In this document: piece by piece, positions 7,289 to 15,399 of the stretch | Layout of the letters: the number at the start of each line of letters is the position of its first letter | Position numbering within the stretch: position 1 is the stretch's first letter | Assembly: GCA_002428495.1 (NCBI GenBank) | Contig: DIWR01000010.1 | Span: 26,710 to 86,296, forward strand | Direction: 5' to 3' | Origin: Synergistaceae bacterium UBA6101 | GTDB lineage: Bacteria > Synergistota > Synergistia > Synergistales > Synergistaceae | Length of the DNA stretch: 59,587 nucleotides | The notes under the pieces: generated by a model | The model's database searches: none | Told to the model about the DNA's origin: nothing | What the model saw: only the letters and a program-made list of their open reading frames with translations | Program-made: the position numbers and the translations under genes

Positions 7289-8095
7289 ATGGCCGAGAAA
7301 ATCAAACTGTATGGCTTTAACAACCTTACAAAAACGCTTAGCTTCAATATTTATGATGTATGCTACGCCAAGACGGAGAGAGAAAAGAACGAATATGTTG
7401 CATATATAGATGAACAGTACAACGCAGAGCGTCTCACAAACATTCTCTGCGATGTCACTGACATGATCGGTGCACATGTCCTCAATATATCAAAGCAGAA
7501 CTACGACCCGCAGGGAGCAAGCGTCACCATCCTGATCTCCGAGATGCCGATGCCTCCTGAGACTCTTGACCCTTCATGCAACAGCGGTCTGGAGATACTC
7601 TCTAAGCGCGAAACTGTATGCGGCCACCTGGACAAGAGCCACCTCACGGTCCACACATATCCCGAATTCCATCCGAACCAGGCGATATCGACCTTTCGTG
7701 TTGATATTGACGTATCCACCTGCGGCAAGATATCCCCGCTGAACGCCCTGGATTACCTTATCGGAAGCTTTGATTCCGACATTATTACGATCGACTACCG
7801 CGTCAGGGGCTTCACCCGTGAGATGGACGGGCGCAAGTGCTACATCGACCACAAGATAGCCTCAATACAGGATTTCATTGACGCAAAGACCTTGCAGGAG
7901 TACGACGCGCAGGATATCAACGTCTATCAGTCAAATATTTTCCACACGAAGATGCTGATAAAGGAACTGCACCTTCAGAACTACCTCTTCAACAATGATG
8001 TGCTTGAATTCACACCGAAGGAGAGGCTTGAGATAACCAACAGGCTCCGCAGGGAGATGATAGAGATCTACACGGGAATGAACGTCTATGAATAG
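7289..8095 (+). CDS. speD: S-adenosylmethionine decarboxylase proenzyme
   Basis: Pyruvoyl enzyme making decarboxylated S-adenosylmethionine, the aminopropyl donor for spermidine. The 268-residue length matches the E. coli SpeD class (264). The self-cleavage site Gly-His-Leu-Asp-Lys-Ser-His is intact; cleavage between Lys116 and Ser117 would make the pyruvoyl group, and the following Val-His-Thr-Tyr-Pro-Glu is conserved. An in-frame ATG exists at 7247, but AAAGGAG sits 6 bases before the ATG at 7289, which is chosen. First gene of the speD-decarboxylase-speE-speB operon; its last 8 bases overlap the next gene. Confidence 0.95.
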   Translation: MAEKIKLYGFNNLTKTLSFNIYDVCYAKTEREKNEYVAYIDEQYNAERLTNILCDVTDMIGAHVLNISKQNYDPQGASVTILISEMPMPPETLDPSCNSGLEILSKRETVCGHLDKSHLTVHTYPEFHPNQAISTFRVDIDVSTCGKISPLNALDYLIGSFDSDIITIDYRVRGFTREMDGRKCYIDHKIASIQDFIDAKTLQEYDAQDINVYQSNIFHTKMLIKELHLQNYLFNNDVLEFTPKERLEITNRLRREMIEIYTGMNVYE

Positions 8096-9533
8096 ACAGG
8101 ACAGGACTCCGATCTATGATGCTCTTCAGCAGTACATAGAGAACAGGATAGTCTCCTTTGACGTTCCCGGCCACAAGCAGGGCAAGGGGCACAAGGCCCT
8201 TGTCGATGCCTTCGGCCAGAAGTGCATCTCGATGGATCTTAATTCAAGCAAGCCCCTGGACAACCTCACCCACCCGACAGGAGTCATAAGGGAGGCGGAG
8301 ATGCTTGCGGCAGAGGCCTTCAGAGCGAGCCAGGCCTTCCTTATAACCAACGGCACTACTGCAGCCGTCCAGAACATGATCTTTTCATGCTGCAGGCAGA
8401 ACGACAAAATAATCATGCCGAGAAACGTTCATAAGAGCGTGATAAATGCAATGGTGATCTGCGGCGCCGCGCCTGTTTATGTGAACCCGGGGATAGAACC
8501 GGAACTTGGGATAAGCCTGGGCATGTCAGTCAGCGATGTAAAAAAGGCAGTATCGGAACATCCGGACGCAAAAGCAATATTTGTAAACAACCCCACCTAT
8601 TACGGGGTCTGCAGCGACCTGAGGGAGATAGTCAAAATTACCCATGATGCGGGCATGCTGGCCCTCATCGACGAGGCCCACGGAACACACCTTTACTTCG
8701 GTGAGGACCTTCCCCTTTCAGCGATGGACGCGGGAGCGGATATGTCAGCAGTCAGTATACACAAAACAGGCGGCTCCCTTACTCAGAGCTCAATGCTGCT
8801 CCTGGGCCCGGGTGTCGATGCCGAGGCTGTAAGGCAGATAATAAACCTGACACAGACAACGAGCGGAAGCTATCTGCTGATGGCATCGCTGGACATTGCG
8901 AGAAAAAACCTCTTCCTCCACGGTAAAGAGATATTCGGAAGGGTATGTTCGCTCAGCGAATATGCGAGGAGAGAGGTAAACAGGATCCCCGGCCTGAGGG
9001 CTTTTGGAAAAGAGATAATCAACGGAGAGACAGTCTTCGATTTTGACAGGACCAAACTTAGCATACATACCCGTGCGATGGGTCTTGCGGGAATAGAAGT
9101 ATATGACATCCTGAGGGATGAATTCGGAATACAGATAGAATTTGGGGATATCGGCAACGTCCTGGCCATTATTTCGGTAGGAGACAGGGAACTCGAAATC
9201 GAGAGGCTGCTCGGAGCTCTGTCCGAAATACAGCGCCGCTTCAGCCGAGACCCTATGAACATGCTTGACCACGAATATATTGATCCGCAGGTGGCTATGA
9301 CTCCACAGCAGGCTTTCCACGCAAAGAAAAAAAGTGTTCCCATAAAGGAAAGCCTTGGAATGATCAGTGCGGAACTTGTAATGGCATACCCGCCCGGTAT
9401 CCCTATACTTGCTCCGGGCGAGCGCCTGACAGCCGAAATAATCGACTACATCAGGTACGCCAAAGAAAAGGGATGTGTCATGACCGGCACCAAGGACATG
9501 GAGATGAACAATATCGAGACAGTGGAGGAATAA
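8088..9533 (+). CDS. speA: Orn/Lys/Arg-family decarboxylase, probably arginine decarboxylase
   Basis: Fold-type I PLP decarboxylase of the Bacillus SpeA/YaaO class, 481 residues. Phe-Asp-Val-Pro-Gly-His-Lys-Gln-Gly opens the major domain (residues 24-32). Asp195 in Ile-Asp-Glu-Ala-His-Gly contacts the pyridine nitrogen, and Lys226 in Ser-Ile-His-Lys-Thr-Gly-Gly is the Schiff-base lysine. A C-terminal domain follows from about residue 380, including Tyr-Pro-Pro-Gly-Ile-Pro near 428. The family decarboxylates arginine, lysine or ornithine. Agmatinase in the same operon favours arginine to agmatine. It overlaps speD by 8 bases and precedes speE by 3. Confidence 0.88.
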   Translation: MNRQDRTPIYDALQQYIENRIVSFDVPGHKQGKGHKALVDAFGQKCISMDLNSSKPLDNLTHPTGVIREAEMLAAEAFRASQAFLITNGTTAAVQNMIFSCCRQNDKIIMPRNVHKSVINAMVICGAAPVYVNPGIEPELGISLGMSVSDVKKAVSEHPDAKAIFVNNPTYYGVCSDLREIVKITHDAGMLALIDEAHGTHLYFGEDLPLSAMDAGADMSAVSIHKTGGSLTQSSMLLLGPGVDAEAVRQIINLTQTTSGSYLLMASLDIARKNLFLHGKEIFGRVCSLSEYARREVNRIPGLRAFGKEIINGETVFDFDRTKLSIHTRAMGLAGIEVYDILRDEFGIQIEFGDIGNVLAIISVGDRELEIERLLGALSEIQRRFSRDPMNMLDHEYIDPQVAMTPQQAFHAKKKSVPIKESLGMISAELVMAYPPGIPILAPGERLTAEIIDYIRYAKEKGCVMTGTKDMEMNNIETVEE

Positions 9534-9536
9534 AAA

Positions 9537-10394
9537 ATGGAATACTGGTATACGGAAGAACATAGTGAAAACGTAAGATTTTCCATCAGGGTAGATAAAC
9601 AGATCTATTCAGCGAAGAGCACGTTCCAGAGAATAGACATCTTCGAAGCCGAGGAGTTTGGGCGTTTCCTCACACTTGACGGACTTATGATGCTTACGGA
9701 GAAGGATGAGTTCATATACCACGATATGATCGTCCATGTACCAATGGCGTCAAACCCCGACATAAAGAAGGTCCTTGTTATCGGAGCAGGCGACGGAGGC
9801 ACTGTCCGCGAGCTGACGAGATACAGGACGATAGAGAAGATAGACATGGTCGAGATAGATAAGATGGTCGTCGAGGCATGCCTTGAATACATGCCGCAGA
9901 CCTCATCTAAGCTCTCTGACCCCAGGGTCACCATATACTACGAGGACGGCCTGAAATTCGTCCGCGACAAGGTCAACATGTACGACCTGATAATAGTTGA
10001 CAGCACAGACCCGTTCGGCCCGGGAGAAGGGCTCTTCACAAAGGAATTTTACGGCAACTGCTACAAGGCGCTGACAGAAGAGGGTATCCTTGTCAACCAG
10101 CACGAGTGCCCCTACTACGAGAGCTACGCCATGTCGATGAAGAGGGCCCACAAAAGGATCAGGGAGTTCTTCCCTGTCACAAGGGTCTATCAGGCCCATA
10201 TTCCGACATATCCGTCAGGGCACTGGCTTTTCGGCTTCGCCTCAAAGAAAAAGGATCCTATAAAGGACCTCGATGCGAACAGATGGAACAGCCTCGGCAT
10301 AAAGACTAAGTATTACAACACGGATCTCCATAAGGGCTGCTTCGCGATACCGACCTACGTTAAGGAACTCCTTGATGACGCGGATAAAGAATAA
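9537..10394 (+). CDS. speE: Spermidine synthase
   Basis: Aminopropyltransferase joining putrescine and decarboxylated S-adenosylmethionine to spermidine, 285 residues. The nucleoside-binding loop Gly-Ala-Gly-Asp-Gly-Gly is at 83-88, and the catalytic Asp155 begins Asp-Ser-Thr-Asp-Pro-Phe-Gly-Pro, both hallmarks of SpeE. Tyr62-His63-Asp64 and Gln-His-Glu-Cys-Pro near 192 belong to the substrate pocket. It follows the decarboxylase by 3 bases, and its 3' end overlaps the agmatinase gene, so polyamine enzymes are translated from one message. Confidence 0.95.
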   Translation: MEYWYTEEHSENVRFSIRVDKQIYSAKSTFQRIDIFEAEEFGRFLTLDGLMMLTEKDEFIYHDMIVHVPMASNPDIKKVLVIGAGDGGTVRELTRYRTIEKIDMVEIDKMVVEACLEYMPQTSSKLSDPRVTIYYEDGLKFVRDKVNMYDLIIVDSTDPFGPGEGLFTKEFYGNCYKALTEEGILVNQHECPYYESYAMSMKRAHKRIREFFPVTRVYQAHIPTYPSGHWLFGFASKKKDPIKDLDANRWNSLGIKTKYYNTDLHKGCFAIPTYVKELLDDADKE

Positions 10395-11229
10395 CGGCCC
10401 GACGGTCTTCATAGGGTGCGAAAGCGGTTATGATGAGGCGGATCTTGTCATATTCGGCGCTCCCTTTGACGGCACGTGCAGCTACAGGCCCGGCTCGAGA
10501 TTTGCCGGGTCTGCCATCCGCAACGAATCATACGGCATAGAGACCTACTCTCCCTATCTTGAAAAGGATCTTACGGATCTATCTGTATTTGATGCCGGGG
10601 AACTGGACCTGCCCTTCGGCAACACCTGCGAAGTGCTTGAAAGGATCGAAGAGGCGGCATCAGAGATAGTCTCTGACGGCAAGATACCACTGATGATAGG
10701 CGGAGAGCATCTTGTCACCCTCGGCGCTGTCAAGGCCATTGTAAAAAAGCATCCTGACCTCAATATCATCCACTTTGACGCGCATGCGGATCTTAGGGAC
10801 GATTACATGGGGGAAAAGCTTTCCCACGCGACCGTCATAAGGCGCTGTCATGAGCTTGTCGGGGGCAAGGTATATCAGTTCGGCATACGTTCGATGACAA
10901 GGGAAGAGGATCTCTGGGCCAGGGAAAATGTCGTTCAGAGAAAATATGACTTCAAAACACTTGATGAAGTACTTTCTGATCTCAGCGGTAAGCCTGTATA
11001 TATGACCATCGACCTTGATGTGCTTGACCCATCTATATTCCCCGGGACCGGGACTCCTGAGCCCGGCGGGGTATCTTTCACAGACCTGATATCAGCGGTC
11101 CACCGCATGAGAGGGCTTGATATCGTAGGATGCGATGTCAACGAACTTGCCCCGCACTATGACAGCAGCGGAGTTTCGACCGCAGTTGCGTGCAAAGTGA
11201 TCAGGGAGCTTATCCTTTCGATAGTTTAA
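10375..11229 (+). CDS. speB: Agmatinase
   Basis: Ureohydrolase splitting agmatine to putrescine and urea, 284 residues. The binuclear manganese site is complete: Gly-Gly-Glu-His at 109-112, Asp-Ala-His-Ala-Asp at 135-139 and Asp-Leu-Asp-Val-Leu-Asp-Pro at 213-219. Its product is the substrate of the adjacent speE. The ATG at 10375 has AAGGA 8 bases upstream; a TTG three bases earlier is a possible alternative. Overlap with speE is about 20 bases. Arginase or another ureohydrolase is less likely given the polyamine operon. Confidence 0.93.
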   Translation: MTRIKNNGPTVFIGCESGYDEADLVIFGAPFDGTCSYRPGSRFAGSAIRNESYGIETYSPYLEKDLTDLSVFDAGELDLPFGNTCEVLERIEEAASEIVSDGKIPLMIGGEHLVTLGAVKAIVKKHPDLNIIHFDAHADLRDDYMGEKLSHATVIRRCHELVGGKVYQFGIRSMTREEDLWARENVVQRKYDFKTLDEVLSDLSGKPVYMTIDLDVLDPSIFPGTGTPEPGGVSFTDLISAVHRMRGLDIVGCDVNELAPHYDSSGVSTAVACKVIRELILSIV

Positions 11230-11297
11230 CTTTTTGCAGACAGGACATTGTCTTGATCAAAGCTTCAAAAATCATTATTATGTGCAAATCCCTCTTA

Positions 11298-11326
11298 TTG
11301 ATGTAATTCGTCGCTGCGCTTATACT
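11298..11326 (+). promoter_or_regulatory. Sigma-70 promoter of the prepilin operon
   Basis: TTGATG (11298-11303), exactly 17 bases, then TATACT (11321-11326). It lies 20 bases before the first prepilin-like gene, whose ribosome site is GGGGGAG. Confidence 0.6.
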
Positions 11327-11346
11327 TTCTAAATGGGGGAGTCTTT

Positions 11347-11796
11347 ATGAAAGTTGATCGTGCAATGACAAAAAAACGTCCCGGAGCAGCTCTCTTAGCG
11401 ATAGTGCTTGTGGGGTTTCTTGTGCTTTCCCTTGTCAGCGCTGTCGTTGTGACGATAGCCTGGAACACCCTCCGTGTGGAGGCCTGGCAAACAGAACAGA
11501 TCGAAAAAACAAGGCTCGATTATCTTGCAAGGACAGCGGCCCAGGCAGTTACTGAAGAGTTAATAGCCGATCCTGAAGCTTTCGGCATATTGAACAGGAA
11601 CGGACTGGTTTCTCAGCCAAAAGTTATAACCGACGGTGCCTTCTCAGCTACAGTGGAGATAACGATCAAGGGAGACGACCAGAGGGCAAATGTAGTGGCG
11701 AAGGCATCCTCTGAAAAAGGCGGATCAGCTCTGGTAAGAACTACGATCAACCTGACGACGACACCGAAAACTGTGACATGGAGCGCAGGAAATTGA
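11347..11796 (+). CDS. Prepilin-like protein lacking the Glu5 residue (PilX/GspK-like)
   Basis: A 149-residue protein with a class III signal: basic leader, then Arg-Pro-Gly at 11-13 followed by a 20-residue hydrophobic helix beginning Ala-Ala-Leu-Leu-Ala. Position +5 after the cut is Ala rather than the Glu found in major pilins; minor components at filament tips, such as PilX or GspK, can lack that Glu. The remainder is a small soluble domain rich in Thr and Val. First gene of a three-gene operon; its end overlaps the next gene by 19 bases. It may help start assembly of a pseudopilus. Confidence 0.72.
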   Translation: MKVDRAMTKKRPGAALLAIVLVGFLVLSLVSAVVVTIAWNTLRVEAWQTEQIEKTRLDYLARTAAQAVTEELIADPEAFGILNRNGLVSQPKVITDGAFSATVEITIKGDDQRANVVAKASSEKGGSALVRTTINLTTTPKTVTWSAGN

Positions 11797-12128
11797 AGAG
11801 GACCGGCGCAATCTTTGTGGAGGTAATTGTCTCCATACTCCTTTTCACAGTGGGTATACTTGCCCTGACAGGAACGCTTTTCTATGGTGTAAAGATGGTG
11901 ACCGAGTCCAGACAAGAGACCATAAATGAGCAGGAATACAAAAACTCTGTAGAAAATGAGATCCTGGGAATAATCCAGGGATCTGACACAACACCCTCAG
12001 GCATCCCTGTCAGATCTGACCAGATAATAATAAACAGCAGGCCGTTGCCCTTCACACTTTACCGATATAAGCAGGAAGGCAAAGAGGGGACAGAGATGTA
12101 TCTGATCAAGAGGGGGAACACACCATGA
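11778..12128 (+). CDS. Minor prepilin-like protein (PilV/GspI-like)
   Basis: A 116-residue prepilin with leader Met-Glu-Arg-Arg-Lys-Leu-Lys-Arg-Thr-Gly, cut predicted after Gly10, mature N-terminus Ala-Ile-Phe-Val-Glu with the canonical Glu5, then a hydrophobic helix to about residue 32. The short globular part ends Leu-Ile-Lys-Arg-Gly-Asn-Thr-Pro. Such small proteins act as minor pilins or pseudopilins in type IV pili, type II secretion or competence filaments. It overlaps the gene before by 19 bases and the gene after by 4 (ATGA), implying tight translational coupling. No ATPase, peptidase or secretin is nearby. Confidence 0.78.
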   Translation: MERRKLKRTGAIFVEVIVSILLFTVGILALTGTLFYGVKMVTESRQETINEQEYKNSVENEILGIIQGSDTTPSGIPVRSDQIIINSRPLPFTLYRYKQEGKEGTEMYLIKRGNTP

Positions 12129-14671
12129 AAAACTCTGCCCAAGCGGGATTTACACTTGTTGAGCTCCTTGTAGGAGTGGTCATGATGTCAATCGTGATCG
12201 CCGGCATAGCTTTTACAGTCAGCTCGGGCTTTGACCTTTTCACTAAGGCAGACTCCAACGCCGTCGTGATCAGCGGCGTGCGCTTCACTGCGGATTCCTT
12301 CAAGAGGACCGTTGCCCCCATGCTCAACGTGACCGATCAGATAGAGCTGCTTTCAGCAGATGCGGCCACCATCCCTGCTCCCGAATCGCTCTCCGAAGAC
12401 ATCCACTACGTATTCCTCTTAAACGGTTCGGTCGTGCACAGGGATTCAAAGGGGGATCATGTGCTTGAGGGTTCTGAATATATTGATAGTCTCGAGTTTA
12501 TGATACCGGTTTCTTCGGAAGATACCCAGGAAAACTATATCTTTAAAATGGACATACATGGGAAAAACAGCGATCATCCCAAGGCTAAACTTGACCTTGA
12601 GGTTGAGAGCGCGGTGTACAACAGGCCCGAGAAGAAGGGTACCCCGGTGTCCGGCGACCTGAGGGGAGCAATACTTAAAATCAGGGCCAGCCTCTATCTG
12701 GACAGGCTTGACCTTTACGACAATGATACAAAGATCAAGATCAACGGACTGACAATGCACAAGGGCACAAATATAGAGGCTGTATATGACCTGATCAATC
12801 AGACGGGAACATCACAGCCGATGTCGGATGGATCGGTCATAGAGTGGTTCATAAGCGGAAGTGTTTCCGCCGATCTTACGGTGACGGAGGCCAGTCCGAC
12901 AGATTTAAACAGAAACAGTTATTACTGGCAGCTTGTCTCCGGAGGCGATCCGGTTACGGGAAAGGTGCTTGACACAACCGGAACTTTTCATCTTGACACA
13001 GGGGCAACAGAGACAGACTGGGAGACCGGCGTGATAAGATGCCGAGTGACACCGGCAGTCAAGTCGTCAGGGGGAAGCCTTGTTGCATCAGGTATCCCAG
13101 GGTGGAGCGATTATGTCGTTGTGAGGAAGGTAGATGCCCCCAGCGAGGAGTTCGAAGATATCCTAGATGTCCTTGATCCTGACAGCCAAACTCCCAACGG
13201 CACCGGAGATGTTTTTCTTACGGATGTTGCCACACAGCACAATGAAAACGTTTTCGATGTTAATTCGGGACAAATTCTAATGACGATAGACTCGCCAAGC
13301 AAACCGGGATACGGTGCTTCTTTTGTAATGCAGTTGGAGCATGATAAATTTGACAACGACAGAATATACGGTGCTTGGGCGGCGGGAAGGGAATCAGCAT
13401 CTGACATGCCTTCATATATCACTGTTACGAACTACTCTGTAGTGTTTGATTCAAAACTGAAAAATGATATAACCGGAGCAGCTCTCTTTCTAAGCACCAG
13501 GTCAAACAACAGTAATTTTGGAAAAGTGGTCAATGGAGAGCTTGACAATAATTTTAGAGATGTGGGATACGCTGTTCAGTATTCACCATACCGTTATCCC
13601 TATGGTTTCTTCGTTTCCAAATTCAGAGATGGTGAAGAGATCGTTAGGAACAATAAAAACGACCCCAGCCCTCTTGGAATTTATAATGAATCAATGAATA
13701 ACAGAGAATTCGATTTTTATAACCCCGAATACTTGACAAACAGTAATTTTACATTTGGTCAATGGGCTGACCGTTACCGGGTAATGCATACAGTGATTGA
13801 ATATTATGATGAAACCCAGGGTAAGGGATATCCCCGCCATATTATAAGAGTAAGATTTCTCAAAAGGACAGACAACTGGGATGCACTCAACCCCGGGGAC
13901 CCGCTGTCAGAAATAAAAAAGAGAGATCCCTGGTGCATAGGTCCCAAATTTTACGCATCTGAACCGATGTGGTTCGGAGATTTTGTAGGAAATCCGAACA
14001 CTACCCCTGCAACGGCAACGACGACCGTAAAGGTAAAGAATTACTATTACACCACATCTCAGATGACAACATTGAACAGGCAGATCAACATTGCTGCAAA
14101 AATATTTTATGCCCTTAAAAACGCTTCGAATTCCACTGTTTTGAGGAAAAGGACTATGAATGCGAGGGTCTCTGAATTAAATCTTGACGGAAGCGCTATC
14201 GGGGATACCGGGATATCTGATACTTTGGGAGGAACAGCCCTTTCAGACCCTGAAAGATCAAGATATATAGGTGTAAAGGGAGTTATTGAGAACAGTCGGG
14301 ATCCAGAAGATTCGATAGTTGTCTACGGTCTGGATTTTGCACCAGGATTCAGCATCAACGAGATCCGCTCAATAATGCCTGCAAACGGAAAGCTGTACAG
14401 CCTTGAGGAGACGATACCGACCTCAGAGCTTTTAAAGATACAAGATAAGGACTGGTATAAATCCTATAAACTTATGATAGCTTCATCTGGGAACGACATA
14501 AACAAAAAGGTTTTCGGTGAAGTGGCAAAATCAGCCGGTACCGGAGACAACGGTAGCTGGTATTATCAAAACGCAGGAAGCGACGGCGGGATCTATGACC
14601 TGCAGCATATAAAAGACAACTGCAAGTGTCCTCTCCACAACGAACTCTTCAAATGGCTGGGCGGTCAGTAG
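12125..14671 (+). CDS. Giant prepilin-like protein, possible filament-tip protein
   Basis: An 848-residue protein with a textbook class III signal: cut after Gly8, mature Phe-Thr-Leu-Val-Glu-Leu-Leu, and a hydrophobic helix to about residue 33. Ordinary minor pilins are 150-300 residues, so about 800 residues of exported domain are unusual. The extra part looks beta-rich. Residues about 395-640 hold many aromatic and Asn residues in a pattern reminiscent of lectin-like jelly rolls, but I cannot assign a family. Cysteines are few and include Cys-Lys-Cys-Pro near the end. The operon position after two minor prepilins suggests a large tip protein, perhaps an adhesin. A strong terminator follows. 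Confidence 0.75.
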   Translation: MKNSAQAGFTLVELLVGVVMMSIVIAGIAFTVSSGFDLFTKADSNAVVISGVRFTADSFKRTVAPMLNVTDQIELLSADAATIPAPESLSEDIHYVFLLNGSVVHRDSKGDHVLEGSEYIDSLEFMIPVSSEDTQENYIFKMDIHGKNSDHPKAKLDLEVESAVYNRPEKKGTPVSGDLRGAILKIRASLYLDRLDLYDNDTKIKINGLTMHKGTNIEAVYDLINQTGTSQPMSDGSVIEWFISGSVSADLTVTEASPTDLNRNSYYWQLVSGGDPVTGKVLDTTGTFHLDTGATETDWETGVIRCRVTPAVKSSGGSLVASGIPGWSDYVVVRKVDAPSEEFEDILDVLDPDSQTPNGTGDVFLTDVATQHNENVFDVNSGQILMTIDSPSKPGYGASFVMQLEHDKFDNDRIYGAWAAGRESASDMPSYITVTNYSVVFDSKLKNDITGAALFLSTRSNNSNFGKVVNGELDNNFRDVGYAVQYSPYRYPYGFFVSKFRDGEEIVRNNKNDPSPLGIYNESMNNREFDFYNPEYLTNSNFTFGQWADRYRVMHTVIEYYDETQGKGYPRHIIRVRFLKRTDNWDALNPGDPLSEIKKRDPWCIGPKFYASEPMWFGDFVGNPNTTPATATTTVKVKNYYYTTSQMTTLNRQINIAAKIFYALKNASNSTVLRKRTMNARVSELNLDGSAIGDTGISDTLGGTALSDPERSRYIGVKGVIENSRDPEDSIVVYGLDFAPGFSINEIRSIMPANGKLYSLEETIPTSELLKIQDKDWYKSYKLMIASSGNDINKKVFGEVAKSAGTGDNGSWYYQNAGSDGGIYDLQHIKDNCKCPLHNELFKWLGGQ

Positions 14672-14712
14672 GGTCAGCGAAAGATCAGAAAACAAATTAC
14701 GGAAGAATAATG

Positions 14713-14748
14713 AGATGCGGGCGTTAGGGCGCCCGCATCTCTCTTTTT
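14713..14748 (+). terminator. Terminator of the prepilin operon
   Basis: AGATGCGGGC (14713-14722) pairs perfectly with GCCCGCATCT (14731-14740), followed by CTCTTTTTC. The T-run is on the plus strand only. Confidence 0.85.
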
Positions 14749-14754
14749 CACAGA

Positions 14755-15396
14755 CTATTTTTCCAAAACTGCCATCACCCTAACGGGACCGCCGTCCTGG
14801 TCCTTCAGCGAAATGGGGAGGGCGGCCATGCAGAAAGGCCTGTATCCCACTTTGTCCAGATCCCGCAGGTTTTCGAGCAACACGAGCCCACTAGAGAGAA
14901 GAATCCTGTGGATCTCGTTTGCGACTGAATCCACAGGATCGGCTGAGATGGCGTCAAATCCTACTCCCTTGAGTTTTTTTTCAGAAAGCCATTCGGCCGA
15001 GAGAGGAGAGAGGACCGGAAAGCCGATCATGTATTCTTCCGTATCCCATTTTTCAGACCATCCGGTTCGGAAGAGAAGATAGTCAGCGCCCGAGATTTCA
15101 GAGGAAGTCACCTTTATGTCGGCAAGCTCGATCCTTCTTCCCGCGCATCCCCTAACGTCCACGACGAGACCAAAGCCAAAGAAGGTCTCGTTAGGCAGCT
15201 GGTCCAGGTTTTTCCCGTCCGGAACCATATGTGAGGGCGCGTCCATGTGGGTCCCTGTGTGCGAGCTGAAGGAGAGAAGGGTCGTCCTCCAGCCGTTCTC
15301 CTCCATTGTGGCGCCCTTTTTGACAGTGGGCGGGACGTCGCCCGGAAAGACCATCATGCCGTCTGTAATAGGCCAGCTGAGGTCAATAACTCTCAT
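14755..15396 (-). CDS. Cyclase-family (kynurenine formamidase-like) metal hydrolase
   Basis: A 213-residue protein of the cyclase family that contains bacterial arylformamidase and similar zinc or manganese amide/lactone hydrolases. The metal motif His-Thr-Gly-Thr-His-Met-Asp-Ala-Pro-Ser-His is complete at 46-56, and the N-terminal Asp-Leu-Ser-Trp-Pro-Ile and Phe-Pro-Gly-Asp segments are also conserved. Only 3 bases separate it from the PLP enzyme upstream, whose last codons carry its ribosome site, so translation is coupled. No tryptophan-degradation genes lie nearby; the substrate is more likely the product of the adjacent PLP enzyme than N-formylkynurenine. That link is inference. Confidence 0.82.
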   Translation of the reverse strand: MRVIDLSWPITDGMMVFPGDVPPTVKKGATMEENGWRTTLLSFSSHTGTHMDAPSHMVPDGKNLDQLPNETFFGFGLVVDVRGCAGRRIELADIKVTSSEISGADYLLFRTGWSEKWDTEEYMIGFPVLSPLSAEWLSEKKLKGVGFDAISADPVDSVANEIHRILLSSGLVLLENLRDLDKVGYRPFCMAALPISLKDQDGGPVRVMAVLEK

Positions 15397-15399
15397 CCG

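Noticed and set aside
11230..11270. Weak AGACA/TGTCT hairpin after speB considered as terminator
   Set aside because: Five pairs only and no T-run.
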